A stretch of DNA of 64,000 nucleotides from the NCBI RefSeq assembly GCF_904061905.1, contig NZ_CAJFCI010000084.1:24781-88780 (forward strand), read 5' to 3'. Shown here one piece after another: positions 53,193 through 62,345 of this stretch. A program made the position numbers and the translations under genes. How positions within the stretch are numbered: position 1 is the stretch's first letter; each line of letters starts with the position of its first letter. The notes below the pieces were generated by a model. The model had not been told where the DNA came from. It did not search any database and saw nothing but the letters and a program-made list of their open reading frames with translations. This stretch comes from Zestomonas carbonaria (GTDB lineage Bacteria > Pseudomonadota > Gammaproteobacteria > Pseudomonadales > Pseudomonadaceae).

Positions 53193-53858
53193 ATGCGCCG
53201 CCCAGCCAGCGAAGTCGCCACCGGCAGCCTGTTCGGCATCGCGCTGAACTACAAAGGCCTGCTGGAAAGCCGACTGGCCGAGTTCGATCAGCCGCCCTAC
53301 CAGAAACCGCCGGTCAAGCCGGTGCTGTTCATCAAGACCTCGAACACCCGCAACGGCCACGACCGGCCAGTGGTCTTCCCGCAGGGCGTCGAGCGCCTGC
53401 AACCGGGCCCGGCCCTGGGCGTGGTGATCGGCAAGGAGGCCAGCCGCGTGAGCGAGGACGAAGCCATGGCCTACGTCGCCGGTTACGTCATCGTCAACGA
53501 GTTCAGCCTGCCGGAGGACAGCTACTACCGCCCGGCCGTGAAAGCCAAGTGCCGCGACGGCTTCTGCCCGTTCGGCCCCGACCTGGTGCCGGCCAGCGAG
53601 ATAGCCGACCCGCACGCCCTGCCCCTGAAGCTGTTCGTCAACGGCGAACTGCGCCAGGAGAACACCACGGCCAACCTCGTGCGCGACATTCCCCGACTGA
53701 TCGCCGAGATCAGCGAGTTCATGACCCTGCATTCCGGCGACGTGCTGATCACCGGCACTCCCGAGGGCCGCGTGGACGTTCACCCGGGCGACGAAGTCGT
53801 GGTGGAAATAGAAGGCCTCGGCCGCCTGCACAACACCATCGTGGCGGAGGAAGCCTGA
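53193..53858 (+). CDS. hpaG1: HpaG1, 4-hydroxyphenylacetate degradation isomerase/decarboxylase, N-terminal subunit
   Basis: A 221-residue FAH-family protein. Motifs: GIALNYKGLLESRLAEF, KPVLFIKTSNT, GVVIGKEASRVSEDEAMAYVAGYVIVNEFSLPE and GDVLITGTPEGRVDVHPGDEVVVEIEGLG. In E. coli HpaG the two FAH domains are fused in one chain; here they are separate genes, as in P. aeruginosa. The pair decarboxylates OPET and isomerises HHDD to OHED. Ribosome site AGGAGTG. First gene of the meta-cleavage operon. Confidence 0.9.
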   Translation: MRRPASEVATGSLFGIALNYKGLLESRLAEFDQPPYQKPPVKPVLFIKTSNTRNGHDRPVVFPQGVERLQPGPALGVVIGKEASRVSEDEAMAYVAGYVIVNEFSLPEDSYYRPAVKAKCRDGFCPFGPDLVPASEIADPHALPLKLFVNGELRQENTTANLVRDIPRLIAEISEFMTLHSGDVLITGTPEGRVDVHPGDEVVVEIEGLGRLHNTIVAEEA

Positions 53859-53859
53859 G

Positions 53860-54639
53860 ATGAAACACGCACGCATCCGCTACCGGGACGAAGTACATAC
53901 GGCGATCGTCGAGATCGGCAACACCGTGCGCCTGGCCGACGGCCGCCTGCTGGCCGAGAACCAGGTCGAATGGCTGCCGCCGGCCACCGGCAGCATGTTC
54001 GCCCTCGGCCTGAACTACGCCGACCATGCCGCCGAACTGGCCTTCAAGGCGCCCACCGAGCCGCTGGCCTTCATCAAGTCGCCGGGCACCTACACCGGGC
54101 ACAACCAAGTCACCTGGCGGCCGGACGACGTCGCCTACATGCACTACGAGTGCGAGCTGGTGGCAGTGATCGGCAAGCCGGCGCGCAACGTCAAGCGCGA
54201 GGACGCCCTCGCCTACCTGGCCGGCTACACGGTGTGCAACGACTACGCCATCCGCGACTACCTGGAGAACTACTACCGGCCCAACCTGCGGGTGAAGAAC
54301 CGCGACGCCACCACTCCGGTCGGCCCGTGGATGGTCGACGTAGCCGACGTGCCCGATCCGTCGAAGCTGGCCTTGCGCACCTGGGTCAACGGCGAGCTGA
54401 AGCAGGAAGGCTCGACCTCCGACATGATCTTCGACATCCCCTATCTGATCGAATACTTCTCCAGCTTCATGACCCTGCAGCCGGGCGACATGATCGCCAC
54501 CGGCACGCCGGAAGGCCTGGCCGACGTGGTGCCGGGCGATGAAGTGGTGGTGGAAGTGGAAGGCGTCGGCCGCCTGGTCAACCGAATCGTCAGCGAGGCC
54601 GAGTTCTTCGCGAACCGCGCCCGCAGTAAAGAGGCATGA
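53860..54639 (+). CDS. hpaG2: HpaG2, isomerase/decarboxylase, C-terminal subunit
   Basis: A 259-residue FAH-family protein, the second half of the split HpaG. It carries FALGLNYADHAAELAFKAPTEPLAFIKSPGTYTGH, the metal-binding YMHYECELVAVIGKPARNV (acidic ligands) and GDMIATGTPEGLADVVPGDEVVVEVEGVG. Begins one base after the hpaG1 stop. Its TGA overlaps the hpaE ATG, so translation is coupled. Acts on the product of HpaE. Confidence 0.92.
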   Translation: MKHARIRYRDEVHTAIVEIGNTVRLADGRLLAENQVEWLPPATGSMFALGLNYADHAAELAFKAPTEPLAFIKSPGTYTGHNQVTWRPDDVAYMHYECELVAVIGKPARNVKREDALAYLAGYTVCNDYAIRDYLENYYRPNLRVKNRDATTPVGPWMVDVADVPDPSKLALRTWVNGELKQEGSTSDMIFDIPYLIEYFSSFMTLQPGDMIATGTPEGLADVVPGDEVVVEVEGVGRLVNRIVSEAEFFANRARSKEA

Positions 54640-56105
54640 ACACGATGATCAAGCACTGGATCAACGGCCGCGAGGTCGAAAGCAAGGAAGTCTTCGAGAC
54701 CATCAACCCGGCCACCACCGAGGTGATCGCCGAAGTCGCCAGCGGCGGCGCCGAGGAAATCGCCCTGGCCGTGGCTGCGGCCAAGGAAGCCTTCCCGAAA
54801 TGGGCCAACACCCCCGCCAAGGAACGTGCGCGGATCATGCGCAAGCTCGGTGAACTGATCGACCGGAACGTGCCGAACCTGGCCGAGCTGGAGACCCTGG
54901 ATACCGGCCTGCCGATCCACCAGACCCGCAACGTGCTGATCCCGCGCGCCTCGCACAACTTCGAGTTCTTCGCCGAGGTCTGCACGCGCATGGATGGCCA
55001 CAGCTACCCGGTGGACGACCAGATGCTCAACTACACCCTCTACCAGCCGGTGGGCGTGTGTGGCCTGGTCTCGCCATGGAACGTGCCGTTCATGACCGCC
55101 ACCTGGAAGACCGCGCCCTGCCTGGCCCTGGGCAACACCGCGGTGCTGAAGATGAGCGAGCTGTCGCCGCTGACCGCCAACGAACTGGGCCGCCTGGCCC
55201 TCGATGCGGGCGTTCCCGCCGGCGTGCTCAATGTGGTGCAGGGCTACGGCGCCAGCGCCGGCGACGCCCTGGTCCGCCATCCGGACGTGCGCGCCATCTC
55301 CTTCACCGGCGGCACCGCCACCGGCAAGAAGATCATGCAGACCGCCGGCCTGAAGAAGTACTCCATGGAACTGGGCGGCAAGTCGCCGGTGCTGATCTTC
55401 GACGACGCCGACCTCGAACGCGCCCTCGACGCCGCGCTGTTCACCATCTTCTCGCTGAACGGCGAGCGCTGCACCGCCGGGAGCCGCATCTTCATCCAGG
55501 AGTCCGTCTACGACAGCTTCGTCGCCGAGTTCGCGGCGCGTGCCAGGCGCCTGATCGTCGGCGACCCGCAGGACCCGAAGACCCAGGTCGGCTCGATGAT
55601 CACCCAGGCCCACTACGACAAGGTCACCGGCTATATCCGCATCGGCATGGAAGAAGGCGCGCGCCTGGTCGCCGGCGGCCTGGAACGCCCGGCCAACCTG
55701 CCGGCGCACCTGGCCCGCGGGCAGTTCGTGCAGCCCACGGTGTTCGCCGACGTGGACAACCGCATGCGCATCGCCCAGGAAGAAATCTTCGGCCCGGTGG
55801 TCTGCCTGCTGAAGTTCAAGGACGAGGCCGAGGCCCTGCGCCTGGCCAACGACACCGAGTACGGCCTGGCCTCCTACATCTGGACCCAGGACATCGGCAA
55901 GGCCCATCGCCTGGCGCGCGGCATCGAGGCCGGCATGGTATTCATCAACAGCCAGAACGTGCGCGACCTGCGCCAGCCGTTCGGCGGCGTGAAGGGTTCG
56001 GGCACCGGCCGCGAGGGCGGCGAGTACAGCTTCGAGGTGTTCGCCGAGGTCAAGAACGTGTGCATTTCCATGGGCAGCCACCACATTCCCCGCTGGGGCG
56101 TGTAA
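54636..56105 (+). CDS. hpaE: HpaE, 5-carboxymethyl-2-hydroxymuconate-semialdehyde dehydrogenase
   Basis: A 489-residue NAD-dependent aldehyde dehydrogenase that oxidises the ring-cleavage semialdehyde. The catalytic cysteine is in SLNGERCTAGSRIFIQ, the general-base glutamate in MELGGKSPVLIFDDADLERALD, and the NAD fold in VCGLVSPWNVPFMTATWKTAPCL (in overlapping pieces). The N-terminus IKHWINGREVESKEVFETINPATTEVIAEV fits the HpaE subfamily. The ATG at 54636 overlaps the hpaG2 stop; a second ATG at 54645 is possible. Confidence 0.94.
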   Translation: MNTMIKHWINGREVESKEVFETINPATTEVIAEVASGGAEEIALAVAAAKEAFPKWANTPAKERARIMRKLGELIDRNVPNLAELETLDTGLPIHQTRNVLIPRASHNFEFFAEVCTRMDGHSYPVDDQMLNYTLYQPVGVCGLVSPWNVPFMTATWKTAPCLALGNTAVLKMSELSPLTANELGRLALDAGVPAGVLNVVQGYGASAGDALVRHPDVRAISFTGGTATGKKIMQTAGLKKYSMELGGKSPVLIFDDADLERALDAALFTIFSLNGERCTAGSRIFIQESVYDSFVAEFAARARRLIVGDPQDPKTQVGSMITQAHYDKVTGYIRIGMEEGARLVAGGLERPANLPAHLARGQFVQPTVFADVDNRMRIAQEEIFGPVVCLLKFKDEAEALRLANDTEYGLASYIWTQDIGKAHRLARGIEAGMVFINSQNVRDLRQPFGGVKGSGTGREGGEYSFEVFAEVKNVCISMGSHHIPRWGV

Positions 56106-56216
56106 AAGGCGGCCCGATGAGAGCGGCCGCCCAGGCCGCCAGCATCGCCGGCGTGCAGCCACAATCACAAGAATCCGGGCGCCCCACAGGCGGCGCCCCG
56201 CACCAGGAGAACCACC

Positions 56217-57140
56217 ATGGGCAAACTCGCTCTGGCTGCCAAGATCACCCACGTTCCCTCGCTGTACCTCTCCGAACTGCCCGGCCCACGCCAAGGCTCC
56301 CGCCAGGCCGCCATCGACGGCCACCGCGAGATCGGCCGCCGCTGCCGCGAACTGGGGGTGGACACCATCGTCGTGTTCGACACCCACTGGCTGGTCAACG
56401 CCGGCTACCACATCAACTGCGCGCCGCATTTCCAAGGCCTGTACACCAGCAACGAGCTGCCGCACTTCATCGCCAACATGGCGTACGAGTTCCCCGGCAA
56501 CCCGGAGCTCGGCCGCATCCTCGCCGACGGCTGCAACGCCCTGGGCGTGGACGTGCTGGCCCACGACGCGACCACCCTCGGCCCGGAATACGGCACCCTG
56601 GTGCCGATGCGCTACATGAACGAGGACCAGCACTTCAAGGTCATCTCGATCTCGGCGCTGTGCACCGTGCACTACCTCAACGACAGCGCGCGCCTGGGCT
56701 GGGCCATGCGCAAGGCGGTCGAGGACCACTACGACGGCACCGTGGCCTTCCTCGCCAGCGGCTCGCTGACCCACCGCTTCGCCCAGAACGGCCAGGCCCC
56801 GGATTTCGCCGACAAGGTCTGGAGCCCGTTCCTGGAAACCCTCGACCACGAGGTGGTGGAGATGTGGCAGCGCGGCGACTGGCAAGCCTTCTGCGGCATG
56901 CTCCCGGAATACGCCGCCAAGGGCCACGGCGAAGGCTTCATGCACGACACCGCGATGCTGCTCGGCGCGCTGGGCTGGTCGGCCTACGACGGCAAGGCGG
57001 AAGTGGTCACGCCCTACTTCGGCTCCTCCGGCACCGGGCAGATCAACGCGATCTTCCCGGTCACCGCCCAGGACGGCTCGGCGATCCCGCCGGCCCAGGC
57101 CTCGAACCCCGCCAGCAACGCGGCCGGCAGCCGTCTCTGA
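56217..57140 (+). CDS. hpaD: HpaD, homoprotocatechuate 2,3-dioxygenase (LigB-type)
   Basis: A 307-residue extradiol ring-cleavage dioxygenase opening 3,4-dihydroxyphenylacetate to the hydroxymuconate semialdehyde. The class III (LigB) opening KLALAAKITHVPSLYLSELPG contains the metal-binding histidine, with VVFDTHWLVNAGYHINCAP and PMRYMNEDQHFKVISISALC later. It is not of the vicinal-oxygen-chelate type. GGAGAACC lies before the ATG. The 111-base gap from hpaE contains nothing recognisable. Confidence 0.92.
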   Translation: MGKLALAAKITHVPSLYLSELPGPRQGSRQAAIDGHREIGRRCRELGVDTIVVFDTHWLVNAGYHINCAPHFQGLYTSNELPHFIANMAYEFPGNPELGRILADGCNALGVDVLAHDATTLGPEYGTLVPMRYMNEDQHFKVISISALCTVHYLNDSARLGWAMRKAVEDHYDGTVAFLASGSLTHRFAQNGQAPDFADKVWSPFLETLDHEVVEMWQRGDWQAFCGMLPEYAAKGHGEGFMHDTAMLLGALGWSAYDGKAEVVTPYFGSSGTGQINAIFPVTAQDGSAIPPAQASNPASNAAGSRL

Positions 57141-57151
57141 GGAGCATCGCC

Positions 57152-57544
57152 ATGCCCCATTTCATCGTCGAATACACCGACAACATCGAAGCCGACGCCG
57201 ACCTGCCGGGCCTGTTCGAGAAGGTCCATGCCTGCCTGGGCGAATCCGGCGTGTTTCCCCTCGGCGGCATCCGCAGCCGCGGCGTGCGCCTGGACACCTG
57301 GCGCATGGCCAACGGCCAGCACGACTACGCCTTCGTCCACATGACCCTCAAGGTTGGCGCCGGCCGCAACCTGGCGACCCGCCAGCGAGTCGCCGATGCG
57401 CTGTTCAAGGTGATCAGGGCGCACTTCGCCGAACTCCAGGCCCGCCGCCTGCTGGCCCTGTCCTTCGAGATGAGCGAGCTGGATGCGCAGCTCAACTACA
57501 AGCACAACAACGTCCACGCCTTCCTCAAGAACCAGAGCGCGTAG
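57152..57544 (+). CDS. hpaF: HpaF, 5-carboxymethyl-2-hydroxymuconate delta-isomerase
   Basis: A 130-residue protein of the CHMI/tautomerase superfamily. It begins with the catalytic proline immediately after Met (MPHFIVEYTDNIE). The segments GIRSRGVRLDTWRMANGQHDYAFVHMTLKVGAGR and LALSFEMSELDAQLNYKHNNVH identify HpaF. The frame continues backwards a long way, but GAGGAGC and the Met-Pro start fix 57152. The TAG stop lies in a GCGTAGGGACTCC... repeat-like sequence. Confidence 0.93.
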   Translation: MPHFIVEYTDNIEADADLPGLFEKVHACLGESGVFPLGGIRSRGVRLDTWRMANGQHDYAFVHMTLKVGAGRNLATRQRVADALFKVIRAHFAELQARRLLALSFEMSELDAQLNYKHNNVHAFLKNQSA

Positions 57545-57664
57545 GGACTCCGTCTCCCGTAGGAGCGAGCTCTGCTCGCGAATAGCCCCTGCGCCCGGAG
57601 TCGCGGGTAGCGCTCGCGCCTGCGGGAGTAGTCCTGGCACCACAGTCGATCCAAGGAATCACCC

Positions 57665-58468
57665 ATGCTTGATGCATCCATCATTCAACAGGCCGCCGCC
57701 CGCCTCGACGCCGCCGAGCGTTCGCGCCAGCAGGTGCGCCAGTTCTCCCTCGACTACCCCGCCATTGGCATCGAGGACGCCTACGCCATCCAGCGTGCCT
57801 GGGTGACGCAGAAGATCCGTGACGGCCGCAAGCTGGTCGGCCACAAGATCGGCCTGACCTCGCGCGCCATGCAGGTCTCCTCCAACATCACCGAACCGGA
57901 CTACGGCGCGCTGCTCGACGACATGTTCTTCGAGGAAGGCAGCGACATCCCCTTCGAGCGCTTCATCGTGCCGCGCGTCGAGGTGGAGCTGGCCTTTATC
58001 CTCGGCAAGCCGCTGAAGGGGCCGAACGTCACCCTGCTCGACGTGCTCGACGCCACCGAGTGGGTGATCCCGGCGCTGGAGATCATCGATGCGCGCATCC
58101 AGCAGGTCGATCCGCAAACCGGGGTCACCCGCCAGGTGTTCGACACCATCTCCGACAACGCCGCCAATGCCGGCGTGGTCATGGGCGGTCGCGCCGTGCG
58201 GCCGACCGAGATCGACCTGCGCCGAATCCCGGCGGTGCTCTACCGCAATGGCGTGATCGAGGAGTCCGGCGTTTCCGCCGCGGTGCTCAACCATCCGGCC
58301 AAGGGCGTGGCCTGGCTGGCCAACAAGCTGGCGCCCCATGACGTCGCCCTCGAGGCCGGGCAGATCATTCTCGGCGGCTCCTTCACCCGTCCGGTGGCGG
58401 CCAGCCCGGGCGATACCTTTCACGTCGACTACGACCAGCTCGGCTCGATCGCCTGCCGGTTTGTCTGA
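57665..58468 (+). CDS. hpaH: HpaH, 2-oxo-hept-4-ene-1,7-dioate hydratase
   Basis: A 267-residue MhpD/HpaH-family hydratase that adds water to OHED. Motifs: YPAIGIEDAYAIQRAWVTQK, GHKIGLTSRAMQ, PDYGALLDDMFFEEGSDIPFERF, and the metal-binding RVEVELAFILGKPL. Typical family length. A 120-base gap from hpaF holds only a CGTAGGAGCGAGCTCTGCTCGCG hairpin-like repeat. Confidence 0.93.
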   Translation: MLDASIIQQAAARLDAAERSRQQVRQFSLDYPAIGIEDAYAIQRAWVTQKIRDGRKLVGHKIGLTSRAMQVSSNITEPDYGALLDDMFFEEGSDIPFERFIVPRVEVELAFILGKPLKGPNVTLLDVLDATEWVIPALEIIDARIQQVDPQTGVTRQVFDTISDNAANAGVVMGGRAVRPTEIDLRRIPAVLYRNGVIEESGVSAAVLNHPAKGVAWLANKLAPHDVALEAGQIILGGSFTRPVAASPGDTFHVDYDQLGSIACRFV

Positions 58469-58486
58469 GCCGGCGGCGCGCCCCAT

Positions 58487-58566
58487 GGTGGATGGATGAA
58501 GCGCCATCCACCCTACGCAAACGCTCGACCACGTAGGGTGGAAAGCCCGCAACGCGGTTTTCCACC
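58487..58566. repeat. Inverted GGTGGATGG..CCATCCACCCTACG repeats
   Basis: Two hairpins, 58487-58517 and 58532-58566 (CGTAGGGTGGAAA...TTTTCCACC), fill the hpaH-hpaI gap inside an otherwise tight operon. They are distinct from, but built like, the other repeat families. Confidence 0.8.
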
Positions 58567-58588
58567 GGTCCCAGACCTGGAGCACACC

Positions 58589-59410
58589 ATGCAACTACCG
58601 ATCAACCGCTTCAAACAGCGCCTGCAGGCCGGCGAGGCACAGATCGGCCTGTGGCTCGGCCTGGCCGACGCCTACTGCGCCGAACTGGCCGCCAATGCCG
58701 GTTTCGACTGGCTGCTGATCGACGGCGAACACGCGCCCAATGACCTGCGCGGCCTGCTGGGCCAACTGCAGGCGGTGGCACCGTACTCCAGAGAAGCGGG
58801 AGGGTCGCAGCCGATCATTCGCCCGGTGATCGGCGATACCGCGCTGATCAAGCAGCTCCTCGATATCGGCGCGCAGACCCTGCTGGTCCCCATGGTGGAA
58901 AGCGCCGCGCAGGCCCGCGAGCTGGTCCGCGCCATGCGCTACCCGCCGCATGGCGTGCGCGGCGTCGGCAGCGCCCTGGCGCGTGCCTCGCGCTGGAACG
59001 GCATTCCCGGCTACCTGGACCGGGCCGACGAACAGATGTGCCTGCTGGTGCAGGTCGAGAACCTCGAAGGCCTGGCCCAACTGGACGCCATCTGCGCGGT
59101 CGAGGGCGTCGATGGCGTATTTATCGGCCCGGCCGATCTGTCGGCGGCCATGGGCCACCGTGGCAACCCCGGCCATCCCGACGTGCAGGCAGCCATCGAG
59201 GATGCCATCGCGCGCATCCGCCAGGCGGGCAAGGCCGCCGGCATCCTCAGCGCCGACGAAAGGCTCGCCCGCCGCTACCTGGAACTGGGCGCAACCTTCG
59301 TCGCCGTGGGTGTCGATACCAGCCTGCTGATGAAATCCCTGCAAACCCTGGCCGGCAAGTTCAAGGGAAGCGCGACAGCCCCCGTGGACAGCGTCCCCAG
59401 CGTCTACTGA
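58589..59410 (+). CDS. hpaI: HpaI, 2,4-dihydroxyhept-2-ene-1,7-dioate aldolase
   Basis: A 273-residue class II pyruvate aldolase that splits HHED into pyruvate and succinate semialdehyde. It shows QIGLWLGLADAYCAELAANAGFDWLLIDGEHAPND, the metal-ligand segment LLVQVENLEGLAQLDAI, and VDGVFIGPADLSAAMGH. The start at 58589 (MQLPINRFKQ) is the family N-terminus; the frame extends back into repeat DNA. Followed after 15 bases by the succinate semialdehyde dehydrogenase gene. Confidence 0.94.
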   Translation: MQLPINRFKQRLQAGEAQIGLWLGLADAYCAELAANAGFDWLLIDGEHAPNDLRGLLGQLQAVAPYSREAGGSQPIIRPVIGDTALIKQLLDIGAQTLLVPMVESAAQARELVRAMRYPPHGVRGVGSALARASRWNGIPGYLDRADEQMCLLVQVENLEGLAQLDAICAVEGVDGVFIGPADLSAAMGHRGNPGHPDVQAAIEDAIARIRQAGKAAGILSADERLARRYLELGATFVAVGVDTSLLMKSLQTLAGKFKGSATAPVDSVPSVY

Positions 59411-59425
59411 CCCGACGAGAACCCC

Positions 59426-60880
59426 ATGCGACTCAATGACCTCTCCCTGCTGTGCACCCAGGCCTACCTCGATGGCCAGTGGCTCGATGCCGACGACGGC
59501 GCCCGCTTCACCGTGACCAACCCGGCCAACGGCGAGCCGATCGCCGAAGTGGCCGACCTCGGCCAGGCCGAAACCGCCCGCGCCATCGCCGCCGCCCAGG
59601 CCGCCTTGCCCGCCTGGCGCGACAGGACCGCCAAGGAACGCGGCGCCATCCTGCGCAAGTGGTACGAACTGATCCTGGCCAATCAGGAAGACCTGGCCCG
59701 CCTGCTCAGTTGGGAACAGGGCAAGCCGCTGGCCGAGAGTCGCGGCGAGATCGCCTACGGCGCCAGCTTCATCGAGTGGTTCGCCGAAGAAGCCAAACGC
59801 GTCTACGGCGACGTGATCCCCCACGACAAACCGGGCCGCCGCCTGCTGGTGATCAAGCAGGCCATCGGCGTGGTCTCGGCCATCACCCCGTGGAACTTCC
59901 CCAATGCCATGATCACCCGCAAGGTCGGCCCGGCCCTGGCCGCCGGCTGCACCATGGTGCTCAAACCGGCGGCGGAAACCCCGCTGTCGGCGCTGGCCCT
60001 GGCCGAACTGGGCGAGCGTGCCGGCATCCCGGCCGGCGTGCTGAACATCGTCACCGGCCTCCGCGCACAGGAGATCGGCACCGAGCTGAGCGGCAACCCG
60101 CTGGTACGCAAGCTGTCCTTCACCGGCTCCACCGGCGTCGGCAAACTGCTGATGGCGCAGTGCGCCGGCAGCATCAAGAAGGTCAGCCTGGAACTGGGCG
60201 GCAACGCCCCCTTCATCGTCTTCGACGACGCCGGCCTGGACGCCGCCGTGCAGGGTGCGCTGGCCTCCAAGTTCCGCAACAGCGGGCAGACCTGTGTCTG
60301 CACCAACCGCCTGCTGGTGCAGAGCGGCGTCTACGAAGCATTCAGCCGGCGCCTGGTCGAGGCGGTTAACGCCCTCAAGGTGGCTCCAGCCGAGGAGGAA
60401 GACGCCCAGCAGGGCCCGCTGATCAACGCCAAGGCCGTGGCCAAGGTGCAGGAACACATCGCCGACGCGCTGGCCAAGGGCGCCACCCTGCTGGCCGGCG
60501 GCAAACCGCACGCCCTCGGCGGCGGCTTCTTCGAGCCGACCGTGCTGGGCGACGTCACCGGCGAAATGCGGGTGGCCCGCGACGAAACCTTCGGCCCGCT
60601 GGCGCCGATCTTCCGCTTCGATACCGAGGCAGAGGCCATTGCCATGGCCAACGACACCGAGTTCGGCCTGGCCTCCTACGTCTACACCCGCGACCTGGGC
60701 CGCGCCTGGCGGGTCGGCGAAGCGCTGGAGTACGGCATGGTCGGCATCAACGAGGGGCTGATCTCCACCGAGGTCGCGCCGTTCGGCGGCATCAAGCAGT
60801 CCGGCCTCGGTCGCGAAGGCTCGAAGTACGGGATCGACGACTACATCGAGCAGAAGTACCTGTGCCTGGGGATCGGCTGA
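59426..60880 (+). CDS. Succinate-semialdehyde dehydrogenase (GabD-like)
   Basis: A 484-residue NAD(P)-aldehyde dehydrogenase. It has NSGQTCVCTNRLLVQ around the catalytic cysteine, the GabD double-Cys context, and LELGGNAPFIVFDDAGLDAAV. The GKPLAESRGEIAYGASFIEWFAEEAKRVYGDVIP region is strongly GabD-like. In this operon it converts the succinate semialdehyde from HpaI into succinate, completing the pathway. Start at 59426 with GACGAGA upstream. Confidence 0.92.
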   Translation: MRLNDLSLLCTQAYLDGQWLDADDGARFTVTNPANGEPIAEVADLGQAETARAIAAAQAALPAWRDRTAKERGAILRKWYELILANQEDLARLLSWEQGKPLAESRGEIAYGASFIEWFAEEAKRVYGDVIPHDKPGRRLLVIKQAIGVVSAITPWNFPNAMITRKVGPALAAGCTMVLKPAAETPLSALALAELGERAGIPAGVLNIVTGLRAQEIGTELSGNPLVRKLSFTGSTGVGKLLMAQCAGSIKKVSLELGGNAPFIVFDDAGLDAAVQGALASKFRNSGQTCVCTNRLLVQSGVYEAFSRRLVEAVNALKVAPAEEEDAQQGPLINAKAVAKVQEHIADALAKGATLLAGGKPHALGGGFFEPTVLGDVTGEMRVARDETFGPLAPIFRFDTEAEAIAMANDTEFGLASYVYTRDLGRAWRVGEALEYGMVGINEGLISTEVAPFGGIKQSGLGREGSKYGIDDYIEQKYLCLGIG

Positions 60881-60951
60881 CTCATGAAAACGCGATAGGT
60901 GCCAAATCTGCGCATCGACCTGTCCATGCCCCTTCAGACAAGCCCCCGACC

Positions 60952-61431
60952 ATGAACCGTTTCCTTCGCCAGCAACCCACCATCACCCTGAAACTGGCCA
61001 TGCGGGCGCTCCACGCCGCCCTGGAAAAGGCCGAGCAGGAGCAGGTGCACATCAGCATCGCCATCGTCGATGCCAGCGGCCAGCCCATCCACACCGCCCA
61101 CATGGACAACGCCCCGCTGCCGAGCCGGGATATCGCACTGAACAAGGCCCTTACCGCGGCAGGCTTCAGCGCCTCGACCGGCACCTGGCATGAGCGTCTG
61201 GAAAAATGCTCGCCGGCCGTTCGCCAGGGCCTGCCGATGCAGCCGGGCCTGGCGCTGTTCGGCGGCGGCGAGCCCTTCCTCCTGGACGACGAAGTGATTG
61301 GCGCCATCGGTATTTCCGGCGCCTCCGAACGGGTCGACGAGCTCTGCGCCCTGGCCGCCGTGCAACGCGTGGAGCAACTCCTGGGCGAAGGCACGCCGAA
61401 CGGACAGACACGGAGCAGCGCTCTCCACTAG
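60952..61431 (+). CDS. GlcG/HbpS-family haem-binding protein
   Basis: A 159-residue single-domain GlcG/HbpS/DUF336 protein. The sequence includes TLKLAMRALHAALEKAEQEQVHISIAIVDASGQPIHTAHMDNA, then SRDIALNKALTAAGFSASTGTW and LFGGGEPFLLDDEVIGAIGISGASERVDELCA, the usual domain layout. No signal peptide, so cytoplasmic. It ends the meta-pathway gene run 71 bases after the dehydrogenase; its function here is unknown. Its stop overlaps that of the convergent LysR gene (CTAG). Confidence 0.85.
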   Translation: MNRFLRQQPTITLKLAMRALHAALEKAEQEQVHISIAIVDASGQPIHTAHMDNAPLPSRDIALNKALTAAGFSASTGTWHERLEKCSPAVRQGLPMQPGLALFGGGEPFLLDDEVIGAIGISGASERVDELCALAAVQRVEQLLGEGTPNGQTRSSALH

Positions 61432-62345
61432 ACGGCGGACAGCGCCGCGCAGGTCTGGACGATCCGCTCCCGCAACCAGCGCAAACCCGGTGACAGCTCC
61501 TGCTGCCGGTGCCAGATCAGGCTGATCTGCACATCCGGCATGTCCACCGGCAAGGGCGCCACCTGCAATGCATATATCGGGGCGAAGTGGTCGGCCAGCC
61601 GGCGCGGCACCGTGCCGAGCAGGCTGGACTGTGCGACGATCGGCGGGATGGTCAGGTAGTGCGGGACGTGGAGTTGCACCTGCCGGCGCACCTTGGCCGA
61701 GCCCAGGACGATCTCCAGTGGCGAGCCGCGCCCCGCGCGAGGCAGGATCGACACGTGATGACTCTGCTGGTAGCCGGCCAGAGTGAGGCCATTCGTGAAC
61801 GCCGGGTGCCCTGCCCGGCCGATCACCACCAGTTGCTCCACCAGCAACGGCTGGTAGCGCAGGTCGTCATTGTCGAAATACAGGTAGTCGATCGCCAGGT
61901 CCAGCTCGCCGGTGGCGAGACGCGTGGTCAGCGAGTCCGCATCGTCTCCCTGCACGGACAACACCACCCGTGGCGCCGAGAGCTCCAGGCGCGCCAGCAA
62001 GGATGGCAACAAGGTGGCCTGGGCGTAGTCGTTCAACGACAGCCTGAACAGATGCTCCTCTTGTGGATCGAAAGCCTCCTGCGCGCCCAGGCCGATCCGC
62101 AGCAGATGCAGTGCCTGGCGCACCGGCCCGTAGAGCGCCTGGGCCTGGGGCGTCGGCGACATGCCTCGGGCGGTGCGGATGAACAGTGGCTCGTTCAGTT
62201 GCGCGCGCAGGCGCGCCAGGGCATTGCTCACGGCCGGCTGGCTCATGTGCAGACGCAGCGCGGCGCGCGAAAGGTTCTGCTCCTGCATCAGGGCATCGAA
62301 TACCAGCAGCAGGTTCAGGTCCATCGATCTCAAGTTAACAGCCAT
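61428..62345 (-). CDS. LysR-family regulator
   Basis: A 305-residue LysR protein of the NodD/NahR-like subgroup. The HTH is in SMDLNLLLVFDALMQEQNLS / RAALRLHMSQPAVSNALARLR (residues 7-50), followed by LNEPLFIRTARGMSPTPQA. The effector domain begins around residue 88. M8 (62324) is an alternative start. Divergent from the fatty-acid-hydroxylase gene, which is its likely target; its closing stop codon touches the HPA operon. Confidence 0.9.
   Translation of the reverse strand: MAVNLRSMDLNLLLVFDALMQEQNLSRAALRLHMSQPAVSNALARLRAQLNEPLFIRTARGMSPTPQAQALYGPVRQALHLLRIGLGAQEAFDPQEEHLFRLSLNDYAQATLLPSLLARLELSAPRVVLSVQGDDADSLTTRLATGELDLAIDYLYFDNDDLRYQPLLVEQLVVIGRAGHPAFTNGLTLAGYQQSHHVSILPRAGRGSPLEIVLGSAKVRRQVQLHVPHYLTIPPIVAQSSLLGTVPRRLADHFAPIYALQVAPLPVDMPDVQISLIWHRQQELSPGLRWLRERIVQTCAALSAV

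Noticed and set aside
54441..56945. An 834-codon - strand open frame over hpaE/hpaD
   Set aside because: Antisense to clearly recognised pathway genes; no recognisable fold.
58496..58588. Longer N-terminus for HpaI
   Set aside because: The extra codons translate the hpaH-hpaI repeat and do not resemble any aldolase N-terminus.
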